NCBI GenBank assembly: GCA_905214105.1
Contig: CAJMKK010000001.1
Span: forward strand, 248,001-312,000
Length of the DNA stretch: 64,000 nucleotides
Direction of reading: 5' to 3'
Source of the DNA: an uncultured bacterium
GTDB lineage: Bacteria > Actinomycetota > Coriobacteriia > Coriobacteriales > Coriobacteriaceae
Shown here: positions 8,726 to 17,867 of the stretch, piece by piece
Position numbering within the stretch: the first letter of the stretch is position 1
How the letters are laid out: each line of letters starts with the position of its first letter
Made by a program: the position numbers and the translations under genes
The notes under the pieces: model-generated
The model's input: the letters and a program-made list of their open reading frames with translations, nothing else
Told to the model about the DNA's origin: nothing
Database searches by the model: none

Positions 8726-10626
8726 TTGAGTGTCGGGGCGTTTCCTTTAGTTATGACGGTGCCGCACCGGCGCTCGACGGCGTCGATCTGAACATCGAGG
8801 ACGGGGAGTTTTTCTGCATCCTCGGTGGCAATGGGTCGGGCAAGTCGACGTTTGCCAAGCATCTGAATGCGCTGTTGCAGCCCGATGCGGGCACGGTACG
8901 CATCAACGGCATGGATGCGTCCGACCCCGAGCTGGTCTACGACATTCGTTCGACCGCGGGCATGGTATTCCAGAATCCCGACGACCAGCTGGTGGCAACG
9001 CTTGTCGAAGATGACATTGCGTTTGGTCCCGAAAACCTAGGCGTGCCATCGGCGCAAATTGCGCAGCGCGTACGCGAGGCGCTGAAGGGCGTGGGCCTGG
9101 TGGGCTTTGAGCACCACGAGACCCATGCGCTTTCGGGCGGCCAAAAGCAGCGCGTGGCGCTTGCCGGCGTGCTTGCCATGGAACCGCGCGTGCTCATATT
9201 GGACGAGGCTTCCTCGATGCTTGATCCGCGTGGGCGCAAGGCCCTCATGAAGGCTTGCCGCGCGTTGCACGATCGCGGCATGACCATCGTGATGATTACG
9301 CACTTTATGGAAGAGGCCGCCGAGGCCGATCGTGTCGCGGTGTTTCGGGCGGGGCATGTTGCCATGCTGGGTACGCCCGAGGAGATTCTGACGCGGGCGA
9401 ATGAACTCGCTCAGCTCAACCTGGATATGCCGGCGTCGTGCTGCTTAGGTAGGACACTTCGTGCGAAGGGCGTGCCCGTTTGCGCGCAGGTACGTGAGGC
9501 GGATATGGTCGCCGAGATTGCGCAGACTTATGCCGAGCGAAGTGGGGCAGGCACCGCGGGGCAGTCTTCCGCATCCCAGTTGGAAATCGCTGACGGCACT
9601 GTTCCGGTAGACAACGAGGGCAACGCGTCGGAGCCCGTCATAGAGCTATCCCATGTTTCGTACAGTTATTCGCTCAGTCCGCGCGAGCGCCGCCGCTGGC
9701 ATAAGCGCTCGGCCACTGCGGGCAAATCGAGCAAACAGGCTCTCTGGGGAAACGACCCCAGCAGTCCGTGGGCGCTGCGCGATGTATCGCTGACGGTGCG
9801 TCGCGGCGAGTTCCTGGGGCTAGCAGGCCATACCGGCTCGGGTAAATCGACTCTGGTCCAGCATCTCAACGGGCTGATCCGTCCGCAGGAGGGAAGCATT
9901 TGCGCGCTGGGGCTCGACCTATCAAACAAGAAAGACGCCGCTGCGGTTAAGGCCAAGGTCGGCGTGGTGTTTCAGTATCCTGAGCGTCAGCTGTTTGCCG
10001 AAACCGTGGCGCAGGACGTGGCGTTTGGTCCGCACAACCTTGGCTTGCCGCAAGATGAAGTCGACCGTCGTGTCGAGTCATCGCTCTCGCGCGTGGGCCT
10101 CGATCTTTCCACGGTCGGCGACAAGAGCCCCTTTGAGCTTTCGGGCGGCCAGCAGCGTCGCGTGGCGTTTGCCGGCGTGCTCGCCATGGAACCTGAGGTG
10201 CTGGCGCTCGACGAGCCCATGGCAGGCCTCGATCCGGCTGCCCGCAGGGATTTCCTGGAGCTCATTGGCCGTTTACATGACGAAGGCCTGACCGTTGTCA
10301 TGGTTTCGCACAGCATGGATGACCTGGCAAATTGTTGTGACCGTATCGTTGTGATGAACGAGGGCGCGGTGTTTGCCGAGGGAACGCCCGCTCAGGTTTT
10401 TGCGCATGCGGATGAGCTTAAATCAATCGGCTTGGGTGTTCCCGCCGCCCAGCGCATGGCGCTGGCGCTCGCGAAGGCAGGCGTGCCGCTGCGCTTTGAC
10501 GGCCTCTATACGGTTGAGTCGCTGGCAGACGAGTTGGTGGACCTGCTAATCGGTCGCTCGGGCGGTCCTTCTAACGTCGCGGACATTGCTAAATCCAAGA
10601 CGGTCGCGCGAGAGGAGGGCTGCTAA
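8722..10626 (+). CDS. Fused double ATPase of ECF transporter
   Basis: Two complete ABC ATPase domains lie in one 634-residue chain. Domain one has Walker A GGNGSGKST, signature LSGGQKQRVAL and Walker B VLILDEASSMLD. Domain two has GHTGSGKST, LSGGQQRRVAF and VLALDEPMAGLD. Most ECF modules encode EcfA1 and EcfA2 separately, so this is a natural fusion. A linker of about 90 residues, partly basic, lies between the domains. It powers RibU through EcfT. Overlaps of 4 bp upstream and 1 bp downstream show tight coupling. Confidence 0.95.
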   Translation: MIECRGVSFSYDGAAPALDGVDLNIEDGEFFCILGGNGSGKSTFAKHLNALLQPDAGTVRINGMDASDPELVYDIRSTAGMVFQNPDDQLVATLVEDDIAFGPENLGVPSAQIAQRVREALKGVGLVGFEHHETHALSGGQKQRVALAGVLAMEPRVLILDEASSMLDPRGRKALMKACRALHDRGMTIVMITHFMEEAAEADRVAVFRAGHVAMLGTPEEILTRANELAQLNLDMPASCCLGRTLRAKGVPVCAQVREADMVAEIAQTYAERSGAGTAGQSSASQLEIADGTVPVDNEGNASEPVIELSHVSYSYSLSPRERRRWHKRSATAGKSSKQALWGNDPSSPWALRDVSLTVRRGEFLGLAGHTGSGKSTLVQHLNGLIRPQEGSICALGLDLSNKKDAAAVKAKVGVVFQYPERQLFAETVAQDVAFGPHNLGLPQDEVDRRVESSLSRVGLDLSTVGDKSPFELSGGQQRRVAFAGVLAMEPEVLALDEPMAGLDPAARRDFLELIGRLHDEGLTVVMVSHSMDDLANCCDRIVVMNEGAVFAEGTPAQVFAHADELKSIGLGVPAAQRMALALAKAGVPLRFDGLYTVESLADELVDLLIGRSGGPSNVADIAKSKTVAREEGC

Positions 10627-11426
10627 TGGAGGCGTTTTCGTTTGGCAGCTACTATCCCGGCGATAGTGCGATCCACCGCCTAGACCCGCGAACTAAGTTG
10701 CTCTTGGGCTTTGTGTTTCTGATCACGACGCTCACAGTCAGCAGCTTCCGCGGACTGGCCCCGGTCGCAATCTTCGTTGTCCTGATCTATGCCGTGTCCC
10801 GGGTGCCGTTGCGCCGGGTCCTATCATCGATGGCACCATTGCTGGCGATTGTCGTGGTGGTCGCAGTGCTCAACCTGTTTTCCGACCAGAGCGGGCGCAT
10901 CCTGTGGCAGCTCTGCTTTCTGCAGATAAGCGAGGGCTCGCTGCGTTCTGCCGCCTTTATGGCGTGCCGCCTGACCCTGATGATGGCCGGCATGAGCGCC
11001 ATTACGCTCACCACGCCCACGCTCGACCTCACCGCGGGCTTTGAGCGTCTGCTCGCACCGTTTGCGCGCGTGGGGCTCCCTGCGCATGAGCTCGGCATGA
11101 TCATGGGTATCGCGTTGCGCTTTATGCCGCAGTTCGCCACCGAGATGAAGCAGACGGCGGACGCGCAGGCAAGCCGCGGCGCGCGCGTGACGTGCGGTCC
11201 GCTCGGCGGCGTGCGTATGCTCGGCAGTGTGGCGATTCCGCTGTTCACGGGCGTGTTCCGTCATGCCGAGACGCTTTCTGCCGCCATGGATGCCCGTTGC
11301 TATCATGGCGAGCAGGGCCGCGCACGTTTGCATGCGCTTGCATTTGGCCGCAGCGATGCGTTGGCGGCGGTGGTGACGGCGTTGCTGCTCATCTGCGTCA
11401 TCGTCATCAATCTTCAACTTGTTTAG
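10626..11426 (+). CDS. ecfT: ECF transporter transmembrane subunit EcfT
   Basis: This 266-residue integral membrane protein has the two short cytoplasmic coupling motifs of EcfT: AQASRGA, and the degenerate second motif AMDARCY. These helices rest in the grooves of the ATPases. LDPRTKLLLG near the N-terminus is also typical. It links the ATPase pair to RibU. The start ATG overlaps the stop of the ATPase gene (TAATG). Confidence 0.93.
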   Translation: MEAFSFGSYYPGDSAIHRLDPRTKLLLGFVFLITTLTVSSFRGLAPVAIFVVLIYAVSRVPLRRVLSSMAPLLAIVVVVAVLNLFSDQSGRILWQLCFLQISEGSLRSAAFMACRLTLMMAGMSAITLTTPTLDLTAGFERLLAPFARVGLPAHELGMIMGIALRFMPQFATEMKQTADAQASRGARVTCGPLGGVRMLGSVAIPLFTGVFRHAETLSAAMDARCYHGEQGRARLHALAFGRSDALAAVVTALLLICVIVINLQLV

Positions 11427-11456
11427 GCGCGATTCGAGCGCAAGAAAGGGGTCCCT

Positions 11457-11903
11457 ATGACCGACAACGACCGCACGGCTCAGCTTGAGCGCGCCTGTTC
11501 GTATCTCAGGCGCATTCCGGCGTGGTATCTGGCCACGACCGATGTGGCCGACGGGTATCAGCCTCGCGTGAGGCCGTTTTCATTTGCCATGGTCGATGAC
11601 GGTAAGCTGTGGTTTTGCACATCGCGCGACAAGGATGTGTGGGCGGAGCTGAGTGCGAATCCCAAGTTTGAACTCTCGGGCTGGAAGCCGGGGGAGTGCT
11701 GGATCGTGTTGACCGGCGAGGCCGCACTTGAGGACGACGCAGTTGCGAGCGACAAGGTGCGTCAAGCGGGTTTTAAGCACATGGTGGGCATCGGCGAGGA
11801 ACACGAGAGCGCCAACGACGGCCGCCTTGCGTTCTTCTCGGTCCGCAACATTGCCGCGCGCTTCTGTGATATCGACGGCAGCGAGGAGCGCCTGGAGCTC
11901 TAA
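11457..11903 (+). CDS. Pyridoxamine 5'-phosphate oxidase family (FMN-binding split barrel) protein
   Basis: This 148-residue protein has the split-barrel pattern: YLRRIPAWYLATTD, PRVRPFSFAMVDDGKLWFCT, DVWAELSANPKFEL and a WIVLTGEA strand. Family members bind FMN or related cofactors as dimers and reduce or sense small molecules; the substrate is unknown. It starts 30 bp after ecfT with AAAGGGG upstream. It is therefore probably in the FMN-controlled operon, which fits a flavoprotein. The next gene is a paralogue. Confidence 0.85.
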   Translation: MTDNDRTAQLERACSYLRRIPAWYLATTDVADGYQPRVRPFSFAMVDDGKLWFCTSRDKDVWAELSANPKFELSGWKPGECWIVLTGEAALEDDAVASDKVRQAGFKHMVGIGEEHESANDGRLAFFSVRNIAARFCDIDGSEERLEL

Positions 11904-11957
11904 TTTCCCAAATTGATTACCCATTCCAAAAAGACTGGTCAGGCGACAGGAGGACAC

Positions 11958-12368
11958 ATGGACGGATTGAATACGGTGTTGGAGTATCTGACGTCGGTGC
12001 CGGCATGGTATTTGGCGACGAGCGTTGACGGACAGCCTCATGTGCGTCCGTTTTCGTTTGCGCAGATCCAGGATGGCAAGCTGTGGTTTGTAACAGCGCG
12101 CACCAAAGACGTGTGGCAAGAGCTGCTACAAAATCAGCGCTTTGAGGCCACGAGTTGGTGGCCGGGCCATGGCTGGCTCATCTTGCGCGGGCGTGCCGGC
12201 TTGGATGACCGGGCTTCGAGCGAAATGCGCGAAGCCGGGTGGAAGCATCTAGAGCGCCTGGGTGAGCACTATGAGGGGCCTAACGACCCCACGCTCGTCT
12301 TCTTTAGCGTCGAGGATTCCGAGGCTTTTATCTGCAATCACGACGAATGGGTGCCGGTCGAGCTCTAG
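11958..12368 (+). CDS. Pyridoxamine 5'-phosphate oxidase family protein, paralogue of the previous gene
   Basis: This 136-residue protein is clearly homologous to its upstream neighbour: VPAWYLATSVDGQPHVRPFSF, DGKLWFVT, KDVWQELLQN and WLILRGRAGL. ATG 11958 has ACAGGAGG eight bases before it. Tandem duplication with divergence suggests two related flavin- or F420-type split-barrel proteins of different specificity. A strong terminator ends the unit. Confidence 0.85.
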   Translation: MDGLNTVLEYLTSVPAWYLATSVDGQPHVRPFSFAQIQDGKLWFVTARTKDVWQELLQNQRFEATSWWPGHGWLILRGRAGLDDRASSEMREAGWKHLERLGEHYEGPNDPTLVFFSVEDSEAFICNHDEWVPVEL

Positions 12369-12405
12369 CCAGCTGGCTCATCCTAACAACTTGGTTTTCG
12401 CATGG

Positions 12406-12459
12406 GCGGGCCCCGTATTGCCCGGCGCCGTTAGGAGCGCCGGTCAATACGGGGCCCGC
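12406..12459 (+). terminator. Terminator of the ribU-ecf-PPOX unit
   Basis: Fifteen-base perfect arms (12406-12420 and 12445-12459) have a further GC stem (CGGCGC with GCGCCG) nested inside. Confidence 0.85.
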
Positions 12460-12504
12460 TCCATTTGTCAATTCCTTCGAGCGAATGTGTCGGGAATGTT
12501 TCAA

Positions 12505-12539
12505 TGCATGAATATGCAAGTCATTTACGTGTTCATGCA
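12505..12539 (+). promoter_or_regulatory. Tandem ARG boxes (probable ArgR operator)
   Basis: Box 1, TGCATGAATATGCA (12505-12518), is a perfect 5-bp-arm palindrome. Box 2, TACGTGTTCATGCA (12526-12539), keeps one perfect arm. The centres are 21 bp apart, as in paired 18-bp ARG boxes with a 3-bp gap. They lie about 90 bp before argC. Control by ArgR is inferred; argR is not in the window. Confidence 0.75.
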
Positions 12540-12625
12540 TCTTTTGGTGCTAAAGTTTCAAGCCACTTCATAACGACCGCTGCGAAATGCGCATCGGTGC
12601 ATAAATCGCAGACAAGGAGTCTGAT

Positions 12626-13696
12626 ATGTCTTTGAAGGTTGGAATCGTCGGCGCGGCTGGATATGCCGGAGCCGAGCTCATTCGCCTCGTGCTCGGTCAT
12701 CCCGAGTTTGAACTTGTTGCCATTACGTCCAACGCTGATGCCGGCCAGCCGTTGTCTGCGGTGTACCCGAGCTTCACCGGCGTAAGCGATCTTGTCTTCA
12801 CGACGCATGATGCCCCCGAGCTCAAGAACTGCGACGCGGTATTTTTGGCCGTGCCGCACACGGCTGCCATGGCTCAGGTGCCCGCCCTGCTTGCCGCGGG
12901 AGTCTCCTGCATTGACCTCTCGGCCGACTATCGCCTGAGCGATCCGGCCACCTTTGAGGCCTGGTATGCCGCCGAGCACACGAGCCCCGAGTTGCTCAAG
13001 ACCCGCGCCTTCGGTCTGCCCGAGCTGTTCTGCCAGGACTTAGAGACCGCTGCTTCCAACCATGCCGCTGGCAGGCCCGTGTTGGTCGCCTGCGCCGGCT
13101 GCTATCCCACCGCAACGAGCCTTGCTGCCGCTCCTGCCGTGCGTGCGGGCTGGGTGGCTGAGAACGGTCCCGTGATTGTCGATGCCATTAGCGGCGTGAC
13201 GGGCGCCGGTAAGTCCTGCAACGCCCGCACCCATTTTTGCAGCGCCGACGAGAACTTGGAGGCCTACGGCGTGGGTAAGCATCGTCACACGCCCGAAATC
13301 GAGCAAATCCTTGGTCTAACAGATCGCGTCGTCTTTACCCCGCACCTGGCACCGCTCAAGCGCGGCCTGCTCTCCACGGTGACGCTGCCGCTCACGCCGC
13401 AGGCCATCGACTCCCTGACCCTTGAGGACGTTGTCGACTATTACAAGCAGTTCTACGCTGGTCGCACTTTCGTGCGCGTACTCGACGCCGGCCAGCAGCC
13501 CAAGACGGCTTCGGTCGTCGGCACCAACGCCGCCCAGATCGGCCTCGCGCTCAACAAGTGCGCGGGCGTGCTGGTGGCGACGGGCGCCATCGACAATCTG
13601 TGCAAGGGCGCTGCGGGCCAAGCAGTCCAGTGCGTCAATATCGTCTTTGGCTTTGACGAGCGACGAGGCTTGCCCACAGTGGCGTGCCCGGTGTAG
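12626..13696 (+). CDS. argC: N-acetyl-gamma-glutamyl-phosphate reductase
   Basis: This NADPH-dependent third step of arginine synthesis has 356 residues. VGIVGAAGYAGAELIRL is the nucleotide-binding start, ACAGCYPTAT carries the catalytic cysteine, and the GKHRHTPEIEQ segment contains the conserved histidine. ATG 12626 follows AAGGAG. It heads argC-argJ-argB-argD and lies just after the tandem ARG boxes, so arginine repression of the whole cluster is likely. Confidence 0.97.
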   Translation: MSLKVGIVGAAGYAGAELIRLVLGHPEFELVAITSNADAGQPLSAVYPSFTGVSDLVFTTHDAPELKNCDAVFLAVPHTAAMAQVPALLAAGVSCIDLSADYRLSDPATFEAWYAAEHTSPELLKTRAFGLPELFCQDLETAASNHAAGRPVLVACAGCYPTATSLAAAPAVRAGWVAENGPVIVDAISGVTGAGKSCNARTHFCSADENLEAYGVGKHRHTPEIEQILGLTDRVVFTPHLAPLKRGLLSTVTLPLTPQAIDSLTLEDVVDYYKQFYAGRTFVRVLDAGQQPKTASVVGTNAAQIGLALNKCAGVLVATGAIDNLCKGAAGQAVQCVNIVFGFDERRGLPTVACPV

Positions 13697-13830
13697 CACA
13701 TTCGATTGTTAACGATTTGGTAGTCGGGCATCGAGTGGGGCGCCACTCTTAAGCTGGTCTCATGATCACGACTGGCATGGCGCACCAACCGATGTCCGTT
13801 TTTTGTTTGACATAAGGAGTCATAAAGACG

Positions 13831-15099
13831 ATGAATACCGAGCTGTTTGATATCAAGATTCGCGCCGTCGAGGGTGGCGTTACGGCTGCGGCTGGTTTTA
13901 AGGCTGCAGGCATCCACGCTGGGTTCCGCAAGAACCCCGAGCGTCTGGATTACGCGCTCGTCGTGCCCGATAAACCCTGTCCCGGTGCCGGCGTGTTTAC
14001 CACCAATCGCTTTTGCGCGGCGCCCGTGCAGGTGAGCCGTGCCAACCTGGGCGGTGCCGACAAGGGCTACGGAATCATCGCCGGCGTTTCGGTTAACTCT
14101 GGCAATGCTAACGCCGCCACGGGTGAGACCGGCCTTGCATGCGCGCGCGAGACGTGCAGCATCGCATCGCAGGTCATCGGCTGTGAGCCCCAGCAGATTC
14201 TGGTTGCCTCCACGGGTGTGATTGGCCAGATTCTGCCGATCGACACGTTTGAGACCGCCATTCCTGCCGCCTACGAGGCGCTCTCCGCCCACGGTGGCGC
14301 CGATGCCGCTCGCGCCATCATGACGACCGACACGCACTCCAAGGAGTACGCCGTGTCCTACGTCAGCGAGGCGGCGGGTCATGCGGGTAATGTCTATACG
14401 GTAGGCGGCATGTGCAAGGGCTCGGGCATGATCATGCCCAACATGGCCACCATGATCGCAGTTATCACCACCGATGCCCCCGTCGAGCCTGCGGCACTTC
14501 ATGCCCTGCTGCTCTCGACCGCCAAGCAGACTTTTAACAAGGTAACGGTCGATTCCGACACCTCGACCAACGACACCTGCATCATGCTTGCCTCCGGCGC
14601 CGCTGCCGCAGATGCCGAGGCCATCGTCGAGGGCACTGATGCCTTTGACGAGCTGGCCTTTGCCGTGCACGAGGTGTGCGAGAGCCTGGCGCGCAACATT
14701 GCGGCCGATGGCGAGGGTGCGTCAAAGCTCGTGACGGTTAACGTTACCGGCGCCGCTAACGACGAGGAAGCCGATATCGCCGCCCGCGCCGTTGCCAACT
14801 CGCCGCTCGTTAAGACCTGCATCGCCGGCCACGACTGCAACTGGGGCCGCGTTGCTATGGCGCTTGGTAAGTGCGGCGTGAAGTTTAATCAGGAAGACGT
14901 TTCTATCGACATGATGGGCATGCCCGTCTGTCGCGACGGTCTGACTGTTCCCTTTGACGAGGACGAGGCTCTACGACGTTTCGAAGCGCCCGAGATCGTG
15001 ATCTCGGCCGACCTGGGCGCAGGCGACGCGGCAACGACTGTGTGGACCTGCGACCTCACGCACGAGTACATCTCCATCAACGGCGACTACCGTTCCTAG
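13831..15099 (+). CDS. argJ: Bifunctional glutamate N-acetyltransferase / ornithine acetyltransferase
   Basis: This 422-residue protein carries the self-cleavage region GSGMIMPNMATM, where the threonine of MAT becomes the N-terminal nucleophile of the beta chain. ArgJ recycles the acetyl group from N-acetylornithine to glutamate, making the pathway cyclic. SNSGNANA-like and CNWGRV segments are present (VNSGNANAATG, HDCNWGRVAMAL). AAGGAG lies upstream of ATG 13831, and the gap after argC is 134 bp. No separate argA is visible. Whether it also uses acetyl-CoA cannot be told from sequence. Confidence 0.96.
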   Translation: MNTELFDIKIRAVEGGVTAAAGFKAAGIHAGFRKNPERLDYALVVPDKPCPGAGVFTTNRFCAAPVQVSRANLGGADKGYGIIAGVSVNSGNANAATGETGLACARETCSIASQVIGCEPQQILVASTGVIGQILPIDTFETAIPAAYEALSAHGGADAARAIMTTDTHSKEYAVSYVSEAAGHAGNVYTVGGMCKGSGMIMPNMATMIAVITTDAPVEPAALHALLLSTAKQTFNKVTVDSDTSTNDTCIMLASGAAAADAEAIVEGTDAFDELAFAVHEVCESLARNIAADGEGASKLVTVNVTGAANDEEADIAARAVANSPLVKTCIAGHDCNWGRVAMALGKCGVKFNQEDVSIDMMGMPVCRDGLTVPFDEDEALRRFEAPEIVISADLGAGDAATTVWTCDLTHEYISINGDYRS

Positions 15100-15180
15100 A
15101 TTCCAGGCACGCTGCGTATCTTGCCGCGATTGCGGACAGCGGAGCACGGCGCGATAACGATACGAAAGACGAGGCAGATT

Positions 15181-16161
15181 ATGAAATTCGCACGCGATTG
15201 TCGTTCGAGCGAATCCAACGAAGCAACCGCGCAGCTGCTGTTCGAAGCGCTGCCGTGGATTAAGAACCTGACCGGCAAGACGGTTGTTATCAAATATGGC
15301 GGAGCCGCCATGGTTGATGAGCAGCTGCGCCGCGACGTGATGAGCGACATCGTTTTGCTCAAGATCATCGGTATGCGCCCCGTCATCGTGCATGGCGGCG
15401 GCAAGGCTATCAACGAGGCGCTGAGCCATTACGATATTCCCGTCGAGTTTAAGAACGGCCAGCGCGTGACCACGCCGGCGACTATGGATATCGTGCGCGA
15501 GGTGCTGGGCGGCAAGGTCAACCAGGAGTTGGTTGCTGCCATCAACCACCACGGTAACCTGGCCGTGGGCGTGTCGGGCAGCGATGCCGGCACGCTCATC
15601 GCCGAGCCGCTCGACCCCGAGCTCGGTCGCGTGGGCAAAGTGACGCACGTCAACACCGACTATATCGAGCGCTTACTCGATAGCGAGTACATCCCCGTCA
15701 TCGCTACCGTCGCGGCGGGGGAGGACGGCGGTTTCTTCAACATCAACGCCGACACCGCCGCCGGTGCCGTTGCCGCGGCGCTCCACGCGCATAAGGCGAT
15801 CTTTTTGACCGATGTCGATGGTCTGTACAAGGACTTTAGCGACAAGGACTCGCTTATCTCCAACCTAACGCTCGACGAGGTTAACGAAATGCTCTACGGC
15901 GGCGAGGTCGATAAGGGCATGATTCCCAAGCTGCGTGCGGCTGTCGACGCGCTTACCGCTGGCGTGTTCCGAGCCCACATCATCAACGGCACGACGCCGC
16001 ATTCGCTGCTCCTGGAGCTGCTGACCGATGCCGGCGTCGGCACCGTGATCCATTCCACCGAGACGGCGTACGAGTTCGATACGCATCCGCATCCGCTTTC
16101 GACGTTTGCTGCGCGTCTGACCGAGAACCTTGACGAGGTCGAGAAGCTTCAGACGGTCTAG
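15181..16161 (+). CDS. argB: Acetylglutamate kinase
   Basis: This amino-acid-kinase-fold enzyme of 326 residues phosphorylates N-acetylglutamate. VIKYGGAAM is the phosphate-binding lysine/glycine loop, VHGGGKAIN contacts the substrate, and NINADTAAGAVAAAL and TDVDGLYKD are also conserved. The chosen ATG 15181 follows GACGAGGCAG; the upstream in-frame extension lacks homology. The N-terminal extension of about 25 residues before LPWIKNLTGK is like those of arginine-feedback-sensitive ArgB. That regulation is inferred. Confidence 0.96.
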   Translation: MKFARDCRSSESNEATAQLLFEALPWIKNLTGKTVVIKYGGAAMVDEQLRRDVMSDIVLLKIIGMRPVIVHGGGKAINEALSHYDIPVEFKNGQRVTTPATMDIVREVLGGKVNQELVAAINHHGNLAVGVSGSDAGTLIAEPLDPELGRVGKVTHVNTDYIERLLDSEYIPVIATVAAGEDGGFFNINADTAAGAVAAALHAHKAIFLTDVDGLYKDFSDKDSLISNLTLDEVNEMLYGGEVDKGMIPKLRAAVDALTAGVFRAHIINGTTPHSLLLELLTDAGVGTVIHSTETAYEFDTHPHPLSTFAARLTENLDEVEKLQTV

Positions 16162-16230
16162 CTGACCCGCAGCCGCCCCATTCCTGCACCCATAGCCCCG
16201 CGCCGTCTGGCGCCCAACGAAAGGCATCCC

Positions 16231-17514
16231 ATGTCACTTGCAGCTCAGCAATCGCTTGAATCCCATTACGTTATGCATACCTTTGGCCGCTCTCCGGTCG
16301 AGTTTGTCGAGGGTCACGGCATGAAGCTCACCGGCGACGATGGCCGTGAGTACCTCGACTTTCTTGCCGGCATCGGCGTGTGCAGCCTAGGTCATGGCGA
16401 CCCGGCTGTGCTCTCGGCGCTCGAGGCACAGACCAAAAAGCTCATGCATGTCTCCAATTACTTCTACATCGAGCAGCGCGGACAGGTCGCGGCGCTGCTG
16501 TCCAAGCTTGCTAACGACGACGTAGATGGTGCGCGCGTTCTTGCCGATGCCATTGTCGCCGGCGATGAGACCACGGCAGCTGCTCTTGGTGCCCCGGCTG
16601 CGGGCGAGCAGGTGTGGGAGACGTTCTTTGCCAACTCCGGCGCCGAGGCCAACGAGGGCTCGATGAAGCTTGCGCGCCTGTACGCCAAGCGTGCCGGTAA
16701 TGGCGGCAACACTATCGTGTGCATGCGCGGCGGCTTCCACGGCCGTACGCTCGAGACTATTGCGGCCACCATGCAGGATTGGCTGCAGGACAGTTTCCGC
16801 CCGCTGCCGGGTGGCTTTGTGGCCTGCACGCCCAACGATGTCGATGAACTGCGTGCAATCTTTAAGCAGCTGGGGAGCGAGATTTGTGCCGTGATGCTCG
16901 AGCCGATCCAGGGTGAGAGTGGCGTGCACCCCATGACCGAGGAGTTTATGGCTACGGCGCGCGACTTGGCGCACGAGGTGGGTGCCGTGCTTATCGCCGA
17001 CGAGGTCCAGTGCGGTATCTTCCGCACGGGTAAGCCGTTTGCGTTCCAGACCTATGGCGTGGAGCCCGACATCATGAGCCTTGCCAAGGGCATTGCCGAC
17101 GGCGTGCCCATGGGTGCCGTCGTGGCAAAGAAGGAGATTGCCGACGTGTTTAAGCCGGGCGACCACGGCTCGACCTTTGGCGGTAGCTGCTTGGCCATCG
17201 CGGCGTGTGCCGCGACGCTCTCCGCGCTCGTGCGCGGCGATTATGCCGACCATGCTGCCAAGGTGGGCGCCTATATGGAGGCAAAGCTCGCCAAGCTGCC
17301 GCACGTGACCGAGGTACGTGGCCGCGGCTTGATGCTCGGCTGTGATTTGGATGATGCCGCGGGCGACGCGCATGATGTTGTTGCCCGCGCGCTGGCCGCC
17401 GGTGCCGTGATCAACGCTACGGGTGCGCATACGCTGCGTTTCCTGCCGCCACTTGTCTGCGAGGAAGCCGACGTGGACAGCCTGATCGAGATACTGTCGG
17501 GTGTTTTGGGCTAA
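16231..17514 (+). CDS. argD: Acetylornithine aminotransferase
   Basis: This class-III PLP aminotransferase of 427 residues contains NSGAEANEG, GGFHGRTLETIAAT, the aspartate motif LIADEVQCGIFRTGK, and the PLP-lysine segment SLAKGIADGVPMGA. It makes N-acetylornithine for ArgJ. Relative to typical ArgD, it has an insertion of about 25 residues after SKLANDDVDG (about residues 90-120). The AACGAAAGG ribosome binding site and 69-bp gap after argB fit an operon. It is the last gene of the arg cluster here. Confidence 0.95.
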   Translation: MSLAAQQSLESHYVMHTFGRSPVEFVEGHGMKLTGDDGREYLDFLAGIGVCSLGHGDPAVLSALEAQTKKLMHVSNYFYIEQRGQVAALLSKLANDDVDGARVLADAIVAGDETTAAALGAPAAGEQVWETFFANSGAEANEGSMKLARLYAKRAGNGGNTIVCMRGGFHGRTLETIAATMQDWLQDSFRPLPGGFVACTPNDVDELRAIFKQLGSEICAVMLEPIQGESGVHPMTEEFMATARDLAHEVGAVLIADEVQCGIFRTGKPFAFQTYGVEPDIMSLAKGIADGVPMGAVVAKKEIADVFKPGDHGSTFGGSCLAIAACAATLSALVRGDYADHAAKVGAYMEAKLAKLPHVTEVRGRGLMLGCDLDDAAGDAHDVVARALAAGAVINATGAHTLRFLPPLVCEEADVDSLIEILSGVLG

Positions 17515-17539
17515 CGCGGCGCAATAACTCAATTTTGAC

Positions 17540-17595
17540 CGGGTTCCGGACTGCGGACGTGCCCTATGCGGCATGATTCAGCGGTCTGGAACCCG
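17540..17595 (+). terminator. Terminator of the arg operon
   Basis: Arms CGGGTTCCGGAC and GTCTGGAACCCG (one wobble) are followed by TTTTG, 25 bp after the argD stop. Confidence 0.75.
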
Positions 17596-17630
17596 TTTTG
17601 CCTTAGATTTGCTAAGGCAGGGAGACCTGC

Positions 17631-17847
17631 TGGTCAAAAAACATCAAATATGAGTACTGCTACCGATTTGATAGCAGCAATTTTGGACTAATAAGGCCAG
17701 ATAGCAAGTCAAAATGGCGATGAAAGCACGATTTTGATCCAACTGTTAGTACTTATAATGGACATATGTTGCGTAACTAAAGCAAATACTATCTTTTTAT
17801 ATGTTGCAAACAAAGTAGCAGTACTCATTTTTGCCATTTTTTGACCA
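17631..17847. mobile_element. MITE-like element with 33-bp terminal inverted repeats
   Basis: Positions 17631-17663 and the reverse complement of 17815-17847 match at 29 of 33 positions, including the shared block ATGAGTACTGCTAC and TGGTCAAAAAA. The 217-bp unit is much more AT-rich than its surroundings and has no coding frame. No target-site duplication is obvious. Its parent transposase is not in the window. An alternative is a pair of convergent regulatory sites. Confidence 0.6.
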
Positions 17848-17867
17848 CGGCCTTTGCGATAGATGTG

